Positions 10,126 through 20,110 of a DNA stretch of 64,000 bases are shown here, piece by piece. The translations under genes and the position numbers were made by a program. How positions within the stretch are numbered: the first letter of the stretch is position 1; the number at the start of each line of letters is the position of its first letter. The notes beneath the pieces were generated by a model. It searched no databases. It saw only the letters and a list, made by a program, of their open reading frames with translations, and had not been told where the DNA came from. This stretch comes from Verticillium longisporum (lineage: Eukaryota; Ascomycota; Sordariomycetes; Glomerellales; Plectosphaerellaceae), in assembly GCA_019188255.1 (NCBI GenBank), contig JAETXT010000006.1, forward strand, positions 620,001-684,000. The letters run 5' to 3'.

Positions 10126-11238
10126 ATGACCCGGCAGTATGAAGACCACATCCTCACGACCCGCGGCACTGTCCCGGAGAACCGCCACCGCGTCCACGCC
10201 GCCATAGTCGACGCCGAGAACAACCTCCTCCTCGCCGTCGGCGATCCCGAGCGAGTAACGCTCGTCCGCTCGACCATCAAACCAACCCAGGCCCTCGCCA
10301 TCCTCGAGACCGGCGCCCTCAGCCCGGCCACAGACCCAGCCTTCACAGACGCCGACCTCGCCCTCGTCTGCGCCTCCCACAACAGCGAAGACCGCCACGT
10401 CGCCCGCGCAACGGCCCTGCTGGCGCGCGTCCCCGGCGGCGCCACAGAAGCGGACCTGCGCTGCGGCGGCCACGACGCCGTCTCCCCTGAGGTGAACCGG
10501 CGCTGGATCAGGGACGGCTTCGTCCCGGGCCCGCTGTGCAACAACTGCTCGGGCAAGCACGCCGCCATGCTCGCGGGCGCCGCGGCGCTCGGGGCCGGGT
10601 TCGCCGACTACCAGCTGCCCGCGCACCCGATGCAGGCGCGCGTCAAGAGCGTCGTCGAGGACCTGTGCGGGTTGTCTGGCGATCGGGTCCTCTGGGCGAT
10701 TGACGGGTGTAACCTCCCCGCGCCGGCGGTGCCTCTGCGGAACCTCGCGACGACGTTTGCTCGTTTCGCGGCCGCGGCGGATGAAGTGGCGCAAACGCCA
10801 GTCGGAGCGGCGACGACGGCGCCGTCTGCGCGGACGGAGAAGATGGCAAGGATCTACCATGCCATGGCACTACACCCGGAAATGGTCGCCGGAGAGAACC
10901 GGTTCTGTACTATTCTCATGGAACTCTTCGGTGGGGCGCTGTTTGGGAAGCTTGGTGCCGATGGATGCTACGCTATTGGCATTCGTGAGTCGGAGCATAC
11001 GAGACGCCTTGGGGCCAAGGGTGCGCTTGGTCTCGCTGTCAAGATTGAGGACGGCAGCATCGAGATCTTATACATGGCTGTCGTCGAGATTCTCCTGCAG
11101 CTGGGAATCGAGATACCTCCCGGCCGCGAGGAACTGCTCAAATTCCATCAATTGAAGCGGAAGAACACGTGGGGAGTAGAGACTGGCATCGTCACACCTG
11201 TTTTCAAAGTACGAGCAGCTGAAGCCGGGGAAGCATAA
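10126..11238 (+). CDS. L-asparaginase II family protein (thermolabile/R. etli type)
   Basis: Intronless 370-residue protein of the asparaginase II family, hydrolysing L-asparagine to aspartate and ammonia, probably in the cytosol since no signal peptide is seen. Family landmarks are in order: an SxxK motif in VRSTIKPTQALA (Ser49, Lys52), CASHNSEDRH (Ser84), CGGH near 113-116, NCSGKHAAML (Cys141, Lys144), DGCNLPAPAVPL (Cys195) and GKLGADG (Lys275). These match the catalytic Ser/Lys pairs and the Cys/Lys/Cys metal site known for the Rhizobium etli inducible enzyme, so it should be active. Length is normal for the family. The first 700 bp are strikingly GC-rich, the last 400 bp less so. With no intron and a fold best known from bacteria, ancient transfer is possible but unproven. 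It converges on the WSC gene, 343 bp away. Confidence 0.9.
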   Translation: MTRQYEDHILTTRGTVPENRHRVHAAIVDAENNLLLAVGDPERVTLVRSTIKPTQALAILETGALSPATDPAFTDADLALVCASHNSEDRHVARATALLARVPGGATEADLRCGGHDAVSPEVNRRWIRDGFVPGPLCNNCSGKHAAMLAGAAALGAGFADYQLPAHPMQARVKSVVEDLCGLSGDRVLWAIDGCNLPAPAVPLRNLATTFARFAAAADEVAQTPVGAATTAPSARTEKMARIYHAMALHPEMVAGENRFCTILMELFGGALFGKLGADGCYAIGIRESEHTRRLGAKGALGLAVKIEDGSIEILYMAVVEILLQLGIEIPPGREELLKFHQLKRKNTWGVETGIVTPVFKVRAAEAGEA

Positions 11239-11581
11239 ACTCCATTACTGTTTGTTCAATCATTTGACGGCTCGCTGCATGACGACTTGGAAGTGTCGAT
11301 ACCAAGTTAATACTGCGGCTACGGTCGAACACATGCAGGTGGTAGCTAGATGGGAGCCTGGCGAACACCCGCTGGTGGGCGACTTTGAAGTAACCTATCA
11401 CGCGAGTTGAGTCGGCGAGTAATAGCAATATGTAGCTGAAAATTTATATACGAGGCCTCAGTGTGAGGATCATTATCACAAGAAACTACAAAATACCCAA
11501 GAAATGCCAGTGTGGAAGGCAAAGCCTGCCAGGTTGAACCAATCATGCAATTTACCATCCCATCATACCACTTTATCTGTC
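11239..11581. other. Convergent 3' intergenic region
   Basis: Lies between the ends of the asparaginase (+) and the WSC protein gene (-), so both 3' UTRs and polyadenylation signals must be here. No ORF of interest and no clear shared terminator motif. Confidence 0.5.
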
Positions 11582-14500
11582 TCAAGACGCCTCCGCCAGC
11601 GCCTCCTCATGCTCCCTCAGGATATACACGCTCATCCTGACACCTGCACCGCAGTAATTCAGCCTGTTACCAGGGCACAGGAAGGCACACTCGTCGTCGT
11701 CCACCAGCTCGCCAGGCACTGCTGTGCCCTCGCTGGGGACGTCACCCTCGGCGTTGAGGCGGTCACCACACCAGCACTCACGGCCATACTCGACACCTGC
11801 ATAGTTGTAGCCGGCGCAGACATCGAGACAGAGCTCAATATCCATCTCATCGCCGTCGTTCAGAAGCTGACTGGGGAGAAGGCGGCCAGGGAGGGCTCGG
11901 AGTAGCAGCCTGTGTAGTTCCAGAGATCGTTGCCTGGATAGACCGAGGGTGACGGCGTCGAGGTCGGGGCCGTGGATGATGGGATCGCAGAGCTAGTAAC
12001 AAAGCTCGAAGATGCGACGGCGGAAGGCGTAATCTCGATGACGGTGCTGGCCTCTGCGGAGCTGGATTGGGCAGTACTGGATTGGGCAGCACTGGACTGA
12101 GCAGCGCTGGACTCCACAGCAACCGCCGAGCTGGTCTCGACGACTGATGTGCTGGTCTCCTTAACGACGGAGCTGGAAGTAGGGGCAGTGCTAGCCTCAA
12201 TGGCTATCTGAGAGCTGACCTCCGCAACGGCAGAGCTGACTTCTGCGGCAGTTGAACTAACAACAGCAACAGTAGGACTGACGACCGCGGATGTGGGCAC
12301 CACGAGAGAGCTGCTAACAGCCCCCAGGACGTGTCCGCACCACCGAAGCGGTACATCTGAAGCCTGTTGCCCGCACCACAGAACTGCGAGCCGTCGCCGC
12401 CACAAGGGAAGTTGCAGTCGCCCTGGTTGGACGCCAACACGCTGCCAGTGCCGTGGACGTCGCCGCACCAACACTCGCGTCCATATTCGGCACCAAAGTA
12501 AACGAAACCCTCGCAGAAGGCGGCACACTTTTCAAGCGTCAACTCGTCGTCGGCGTAGAAGCGACCGTTTAAGGCCCGCACGCCATCGCCCTCGGTGTAG
12601 CAGCCCTCGAACGACCAGTCGCCAATAAAGTCATCCTCTCCAGGCGTCGGCACTGGCGGGGCGGCGGACGTGACGATGCTTGAAATGATCAGTGCAGAAG
12701 AGACAGGCACGGAGGAGGCGGGGATCAAAGACGAAGTCGGCGCCGGGATAGTGCCGTTCAAAGAGACACTAGCAGAAGGGAAAGAACCTCCAGATTGGCG
12801 CTGGTAGACGTTGAGCCGAGAGCCGCCACCGCAGTACTCGGCAGCATTGTCATTGCAGGCCATGTTACATTCCGCGTCAGGCGCCGGAACGGCACCCGTC
12901 GTGATAGCGTTGGCGCACCAGCACTCTCCGCCATATTGGACACCAGCGTACTCGTAGTCACGAAGCGAGCAGGCGTCGACGCACATGGCGACAGTTTGAT
13001 CCTCGGTGGCGAAGAAGAAAGGCAGCGCACGGCTCCCCGGGGCTTCGGTGTAGCAGCCAATGCTGATGTATCCATCGACGCCTGGGTTAACAATGGGATC
13101 AGTAGGGTCCACTGGCTCCTCAGGCTCAGGGATGTTGGTCTCGTTGCCATCAAATCGCAGAGTATCGGCGAAGAGAGAAATGTAAGCACCACCAGGTCCA
13201 GTAGCAACACCATCGCCACCGCAGATCTGATTGAGGTCCCCATCACAGTCAAAGTTGCAGTTGACATCCGCAACACGCTCCCTGGGGATGGTAGGGCCGG
13301 CCCAACACTCTCGGTGGTATTGCGTTCCGCAGAATACGTAGTTGCCAGCAGCGCATGCCTCCACGCACATGGCAATGGTGTTCTCGTCGTTTCCGTAGAG
13401 CTGGTTGGCCAGTTGTCGGCCAGGGGTGTTCTCCCTGAAGCAACCGACATACTGATACTGCGACAGCCCATTCTCCAGGAGAGGAGCAGACTGTTCAGAG
13501 ACAGCAGTACACTCAAATTGAATGTTCTGGTAAGCCACCGTGGGATCGTTGGTGTTGAGGCTCCAGGTAGCCTCACCTTGGTAGGGCTCCATGTTCCACT
13601 GCCTCTTAGGGACAGCACAGTAAAGCACGGCAGTCTCACTCTGGCCAGGACCCAGGTTTGTACCCTCACCAAGGTCGACGGCATTGTTGGCCCTGATGAT
13701 GCCCGAGCCGCCATGAGGAGGTTTGGAGACCGTGAGGGACAGTCTGACACCACCAGCAGGGGCGGTGTTGGTGATGCGCATCCTGAGGTTCCTCACGTTG
13801 TTCTGGGTGACCTCGCCAAACGAGAATGCGGTCCCTTCTTCATATGTGGTCCATCCCTCGCCATCGGGGCGCTCGAACTCGACGAGGAGCACAGGAGCCG
13901 CGCCGACGTGAGCGGTCATAGTCACATCGGCATTACCACCATCAGTGATGAATCGAATGTGCCCGCTGAATGTGCCTCCGTTCGCGGGGCTCAGGGATAC
14001 GGAGACCGTGGCGCCTGAACTGGCATCAATGGTGGAAGGAACGTTCTTGATTGTGAAAGGCCCAATGGCTAGTGCGCCGCTGGCTGGATCCCAGGTTTGC
14101 AGAGTACCGTTGATCGTCTCAGAGTATCGGATCTCGTTGACCGTCAGAACAGAGTTGCCCTGGTTGGACAGTACGACATTGTTAGCAGGTGGCGCTGCGC
14201 CAGCTGTGATGACATTGTCGAATTCGATTTCTCTGGGGCTGACAGAAAGTCTCGGGTTGTCCGTCTCGCCAGTGCCAGTGAGTCGGGCAGATGTGGTGGT
14301 ACGGTATCCGGCGACGCTGTTCTCCGTCTCAATGTTGACATCGGTGGAGAGAAGGCCGAGGTCGGTAGGCGCGAATGCAGCCTCAATTGTGAATGTGGCG
14401 CCCACAGCCAGTGTCAAGGGCAGTGTTGGCAGTCCTGAAATGCTGAAGTCGGCTACCTCGCGGAGAGAAATGTCATTCACTAAAGTATTGATAAGAGCAG

Positions 14501-16314
14501 TGCAAGTCAAGGTCCGGGTCTCTGCGCTGGCTTCTAGGCTGACGGCGCCGAACTCGAGAGGCGAAGTGCACTCGATGGGGCGGTTGATCGGAGCGCCGAA
14601 TCCGTAGAACAGACCAGTAGTCGTACCCAGGTACATGATACCGTCGCCGCATACGGCGCGGCTGAATTTGGTAACGCCGGCAATCTCCCACTTCCGAAGG
14701 AGGGTAAGCTCGCCGTCGCGAGGGACTGCATCGTAGATGCGAAGCTGGCCGGGCGGATTTTGTACGTCAGTGGTCCAGAGCATAGCAGTGCCAGGCTCTC
14801 CGTTGAGAGAGGTGACAGTGCCGTGGCTCACGCCAAGGGTGTAGCCATTGGACTCTGGGGTCTCGGCCTCTTTATTGAATGAAGGCACACCGTTGGCGCA
14901 AGAGAAGCGGAAGACGATGGTAGGATATTGTACGACTTGTGTGCATGTTAGCAATTACGTAGGGAGTGAGACGCAGACCCGAACCGAACGCACCGTTGAT
15001 GTAGATGTAACCACCCTCCCCAGGGTACACGCCAGCACCAGCATAAACTGAGTTCTCGTGTTCATAAGTCTGGATGACATTGTCGAAGCGATCCTCGCCG
15101 TTGCGGTAACCACCCATGTCATCAAGATTGATGAAGTAGGTCTTCTTGTTCTTGCCCGTCACGACTCCAATACGTCTGATGCTGCCGCAAGAGAATTCGC
15201 TGGGTAGAATTTGAAGAGGGCTTGATCCAAGATCCTTGTCGTCTCCATCCATAGCGCGCTTATCCCATGGTATGAAGAAATCGACCAGATCTAAACTTCC
15301 GTCTTCTTGGATCGTCATGTGAACAGCAGCCTCCTCAAGCGAAGTCGGGGGTTGCGGCCGTTAACAGGAATCTCAGCAAGCTGTCCAGCGTATCCGTTGC
15401 CTGTCGCGAAGAAGATGGAGCCCTGGTCATCGGAAGCAAGGCCACCACCAGCCATCCACAGGCCGCCGCCCTCGGTGTTCTGAGGCACGCCCTCGCCCTG
15501 CGTCGCAAAGCGCTCGACCTGTTCTCCAGTCGTCTTATCCCAGCCCATTACCCAGCCGGTGAAGTTGAATTTGACGCAATGGGAGCCGAGGCCGGCATAA
15601 ATATGCTGGCCCACATGCAGCAACGCAGGGCGTTGAAGATGGATGCCACCATTGAAGCTTCGATCAGGGTTATTCCTGGCGACGGTACCCTCGAGGTCGA
15701 CAGGGAAGTTAAGACGCTCGCTCAAATCGTTCACATCGAGAGCGTGCAGGTAGTAGCGTCCGGCGGGGCAACCTTGGGCGACGTCGACAAGTTCCTGGTT
15801 CTCGTAGGTTTTGGCCAGGAGGTAGTAGGTGCCGGTGTCAGGATCGATGACACCAGTACCAGTGACACCGATGTGGGGTTGAATATCGTAGCATCCGTCG
15901 AGGTCTGTCGAGAGGAAAGGAATGTGGAGATTGCGTGAGGCGAGAATTTCGCCCGTCTGCGCATCGAGTTTGTAGACATTGTTCTGCGTGGTCGCAAGAT
16001 AGACGTACTGCTTGTCGTCGGGAGTGTAAACGAGTGGCTGAGAGAAGATCTGCTCGGCACGGCCGCCGTATCGGCCGGGAAGTGTGGTTTGGAAGATCTG
16101 ATCGAATTGAGAACTACGGACGACAGCTGGGTCCATGTTATGGTTACTGGAAAATGTCAGTATTACTTCAAGGGGGCCGGATACGGAACGGGGACGCTCA
16201 CGTCTGGTAGCCGGCGCGCGAGTTATCGCCACCCCAGGTGATGGTGTCGGTGTCGGCCAGGCCATTGGCAAGGCCGGCGACCGTTGCCAACATCAACCAG
16301 CGAAAAGAAACCAT
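11582..16314 (-). CDS. Secreted PQQ-like propeller / HYDIN-like / four-WSC-domain protein, with three 1-bp frameshifts
   Basis: Three exons: 16314-16202, 16146-14994 and 14935-11582. Introns are 55 bp (GTGAGC...CCAG) and 58 bp (GTGCGT...CTAAC...CAAG). The coding length is one base short at three places; allowing for these it is 1,540 residues. A signal peptide covers residues 1 to about 19. A beta-propeller of PQQ/quinoprotein type follows (about 28-530; GDNSRAGYQTNHNMDP, DLDGCYDIQPHIGVTGTGV, FATGNGYAGQL), then HYDIN/ASPM-like Ig repeats (about 540-900). WSC domains lie near 916-1013, 1046-1133 and 1197-1286, a Ser/Thr/Val-rich mucin-like linker follows, and a fourth WSC domain closes the protein at about 1423-1530 (YGRECWCGD motifs). 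WSC domains bind fungal wall glycans, so a wall or extracellular role is likely. The breaks lie at 15347-15351, at the C-run near 12320-12325, and at the C/G-run near 11870-11875. Each would be repaired by one more C/G, so sequencing error and recent inactivation are both possible. Confidence 0.82.
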
Positions 16315-18063
16315 GGCCGCGAACCTGAGCTTGACGAACGAGTGAGTCAAGAAAGGATGGGAAAGCGGATGAGAGATCAGAAATCCGCCCAGCAAAGCCA
16401 GGCGGGCGGGCCGCTGGTAATATTCGTCGATCATACGGCATCCTTGTTCTATTCCTGATGGGTGCCCTAGATTTTCGGGTGTGATGCCGCGCCGCGCGGT
16501 GCCTTGTCTGCATTGCTTCCTCGGACGAGTCGTACGTAAAGATAGTAAGGCCCCGGACTCTGCACTTGCAGATGGGCTCCGCCAGTCGGCGCCTGCCAGA
16601 TGATGGATGGCTCATGACCGCACGCCCGCCTGGTTTGACGAAGCGACTGGGCAACAGTGGGGATGTGGTCAATCTTGGATGTAAAAGGCAGGCAGATGGG
16701 AAAGACTGTCGCTTGTGTCGCTGGTGCCAAGGCGTCTGGAAAAAAGGACCCCCTCCACCGTCCGATTAATCTCTGTAGTAGGCAGTTGGTGCCCCTCTCT
16801 CGATTCCTCCAGCGGCCGGGGTGCCGAACAGTTGCGACGGGGGAATAGGTTCCTGACGATCCCACCAGTTTGGGCTTGGTTCCCATGCACGAATAGACGA
16901 AGATGCTGGGCAGTGGCGGTGCCAGGCCGCTGGCCGAGTCTTTGTCGAGTGCTGGACCGTTCCCCTTGGCGGGCTACTGCAGAGATTCATACTCCAGGCA
17001 CACGTTGCTGCTTATCTTTCGCGGACATGTGTGAGATGTGATGGGTGGCCAGTGGCTCTCCTTTGTCGCCATCGGAGGCCACAAGGTTGGCAGATGCCTG
17101 GTGAGTAGGCCATGGCCAGGGAGGAGGTCTGCCTCTGTAGCTACCTATCGAAGTAACAGATATTTTGACCCTCGCTTTCTCTGCAGGCGAGTTCTCTGCT
17201 GGTGAAGAAGCCACTCAACCGCAGCTCATTGTTGCGTCAAATCGACAGGTTCGTCAGGTGTTCTGGCGAAGGCGAGGATGCATTCCTTCATCCAATTTCC
17301 AGAAGCGGGGGCGGTTCAAGGGGCAGTTGCAGGCCCTCGAGAGAATCGGCGCGGAAAATGCAGGTGGCCGTGTGGCGCTAACGCAAGCCACGCAGGCCCT
17401 CCGACTGCCCCGACAGATTTAGCGGGTCTTGTCAAGTCTTGGCCTCGTATCGCTCACCAGCATCGTGATCCCATTCCCCCTTCGCTTCAGCGGGACAAGT
17501 TCCTCCAACCGGGGTGGCGGCAGTCTGCGTCTGTTCGAAGGTGAGGGCCCTAGAGGATTTCGTCGAGTCTCTCTAAATCGAACTGGGCTGCGACAATCGC
17601 ATCTTCGACATTATATTTCATCCATGTCGAAGCCCATCTTTGGTTCAACAGATTATGGTGTTGGATGATTCAACCCTACCCTTGGCCCGACCGCCAGTGG
17701 CAGCAATGAGCTTAAAGGATACAAGGTCGATCCCCACCAGCGCGAGTAGCGACGCGACCGTTGTGGCAGAGCTGCGTCCGCGGCATCAGTTTCCACAGAC
17801 TTCATGATCGAGTACCGCTGCCAAGTCACGCTGCTCTTGTCTTCATCTCAGTTACCTGCAAAACGTGTTAGAGTCCTGGCTTTTTCTTTAATTGGGACTT
17901 GGTTCCTGCTGCCCTGAGCAGATGGCTCAGAGTATTCCAGCTTGTTCAAGTAAGACCTGAGATCAAGTGGGCCTAAACGTTATTTGCCTCAATCCGAGCT
18001 AGCATCTACAGCGCTAATTTCTTTCAGCTCTAGCATCTCGATTAATAAGTATATAATAGTATT
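16315..18063. other. WSC gene promoter side and gene-free edge of island 1
   Basis: The first 100-150 bp are the leader and promoter of the WSC gene (minus). Beyond that there are only short overlapping ORFs on both strands without recognisable domains. The last 60 bp become AT-rich before the 33-bp inverted repeat at 18064. Confidence 0.4.
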
Positions 18064-18096
18064 AGGCCCTAATCGTTTTAATTATTTAGCGCTAAA
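18064..18096 (+). repeat. 33-bp inverted repeat, left copy
   Basis: Reads AGGCCCTAATCGT...ATTTAGCGCTAAA. It matches the reverse complement of 45200-45232 at 30 of 33 positions, and all three differences are T here for C there, the RIP direction. It marks the left edge of the AT-rich block. The distal half contains the palindrome TTTAGCGCTAAA. Confidence 0.8.
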
Positions 18097-18333
18097 AAAT
18101 CATCGACCTATATAAAATGTAGCCTATACCTATAATACTTTACCTAATTCAATAAGCGTTTTATACTAAATAAATAGTAGGCTAATATTTAACTAGATAT
18201 TATATAATAAATATACTATATTAATAAAGGCCCCTATTTTATTTAGACCTTCCCTAAATAAAAAGGGATTTTTAATTTAATATTAATTAATTAGAATACC
18301 TTTTTAATATTAAAAAGATACTTATTCTTAAGC
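18097..18333. other. RIP-destroyed DNA of unknown origin inside the left inverted repeat
   Basis: AT-rich and lacking CA and TG, with no ORF. It does not match the copia family. It may be the remaining end of the DNA transposon that the inverted repeats delimit. Confidence 0.4.
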
Positions 18334-18621
18334 TATTAAGAGGGCTTTACTACTTATATAAACCCTAATTTATTACTTTAGCTATACCTAAGAGCTCTAA
18401 ATAGGTAGAATAGGTAATATAAGACTTATAATAATTATTAATACTATCTCTCTAAATTACTACTACCTACGTAAATTAGATATCCTATCTAATCTACCGA
18501 TTATATAAGCTATAAATTACGTACTCCTAAGAGCTATAAATCCTAGCCCTAGTAATTACTATATTAGTAAATCCTATATAGTAATTGCCGACCTAGGCAA
18601 TCCCCTAATATTAGTTTAATA
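18334..18621 (-). repeat. Copia LTR copy B (3' LTR)
   Basis: 288-bp member of the LTR family. Outer ends are TATTAA/TTAATA after RIP. In coding orientation a purine-rich AGAAAAGATAG sits just upstream, outside the LTR at about 18628-18640, a polypurine-tract candidate. Confidence 0.85.
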
Positions 18622-19399
18622 CTAGCTATCTTTTCTATATAGATAGGATTACCTAAGGGACTAGTATCGGGCTCTATTACCTAGGTTAATAGCTATTCTA
18701 ATATACTTATAATCCTCTAATCTCTAGTATATTAGATCTACTATCTTAATCTATAAAATAAATAAATAAGTAAGTAATAAGTAATAATAGGAGAATAATA
18801 GATAGAATAAGGAAAAACGTAGCTTAATACTACTATTCCCGTAAACGCTAAATCCCTAATCCCTAGCGCTACGGATTAATTAAACTAGCCGCTAAATAGC
18901 TTTCTAAGGAACCGAATTAAGTTATAATTAAATAATAGGAATAGGCTTTTAAACCTTTTAATAAAGGAAATAAATAATAATTAAATAGTATAATAGCTAA
19001 TTAAATAGCGCTCTTATAATAATTAGGTATAGGCTCCTAAAGTCTTTAAATTACTAATCTACTAATAGAGGGTAGAAGAATAATTATTATTACCCCTTTA
19101 TTAGCTTTCTTAATAGGAATAATAGAATTAAACTACCTTTAATAGGAATAAAAGAATTAAACTACTTAAATAGAATTAATAGATCCTATTAAGTTAATTT
19201 AATAAATACTATATTCTATAGATCTATATATCTAATTAATAGATTATAATAATTCTATTCCTTTTACTTTTCCTCTTCCTTATAATAATTCTTTATTTTA
19301 AGATTAATTAGCCTAATTTACTATTTTAAAGCTTCGACGATTAATAAATCCCCCTTTTTACTATTCTCTCTCTCTCTCTTTTTCTCTCGTCCCTAGCCT

Positions 19400-20110
19400 T
19401 AATAATACTACCTAAGTATAAAGCCCCTATACCTATTACCCCTCCTACTAAGAGAGTAGCGAAGCATAAGAACCCGGTTAGTATTAATTATAGGAGCTAT
19501 TAATCCTAGTATATAATATATATATATAGTAATATTTATAAAGTCCCCTACTTAGAGTACTTAAAGTCTTATTTTACTAATAAATATACTAAAATTAATA
19601 TTAATAGTATATACTACGATCTAGAGCTTAAAGGTTCCTATTACTATAAATATACCTCTAAGTACTCTTATAAATTAATATAAGCTTCTATAATCTCTAT
19701 TTTCTAATATTTTTAGCTCTAACGATTATTATCTATAGTCTAATTAAAGCGTTTAAGCCTATTATAAAGTTTTTAGCTATTTAGGATAAGAATAATAAGC
19801 TAATAAGCTCTCTTTTTTATTATTTCCTTAATTATCTAATTATATAATTAATTAATAGGGGATATAGGATATAGAGAAGTAGTATACTATTATAAAAAAG
19901 TATATTAATAATCGCTAAAGAGGAGGAAGCGAAAAGGGGTAACGACCTTAATAAGGACTTTAATCGTCTTTATAATACCGATTATAAAGTAGCTAAGCGG
20001 GCTATAGCTTTATAGCTCTTTAGCTACCTCTAATAGGACTCGCTAGAGTAATTAAACTTAGATTCTTCGGATTCTAAGGCTTAATCTATTTTATAGAATA
20101 GTTACTTTAT
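19400..20110 (+). pseudogene. Antisense cysteine-rich ORF relic in copia element B-C
   Basis: On the plus strand, opposite to gag-pol, one frame stays coherent. A run at 19549-19653 encodes Tyr-x2-Tyr, then a YYDLELKGS stretch, then Tyr-Tyr-Tyr-Lys-Tyr. Each TAC/TAT is explicable as TGC/TGT hit by RIP, so the ancestor probably read Cys-x2-Cys...Cys-Cys-x-Lys-Cys. Further on there is a Lys/Glu-rich segment (KEEEAKRGNDLNKDF near 19918-19962) and an acidic LDSSDS tail near 20057-20083. The same frame with the same stop positions is present at 42180-42750. The boundaries are approximate and I assign no function. Confidence 0.5.

Noticed and set aside
10084..10860. 258-codon minus-strand ORF and a 184-codon neighbour
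   Set aside because: Antisense shadows of the asparaginase; Arg-rich low-complexity products with no domain.
12795..14018. 407-codon plus-strand ORF
   Set aside because: Lies antisense to the WSC/HYDIN-like exon, whose domains are unmistakable; an antisense shadow of GC-rich coding DNA.
10126..16314. Secondary-metabolite or effector cluster
   Set aside because: No synthase, transporter or regulator is present; the genes belong to unrelated families.
16467..17668. Cluster of 60-140 codon ORFs on both strands
   Set aside because: Mutually overlapping, no shared codon bias, no domain; treated as intergenic.
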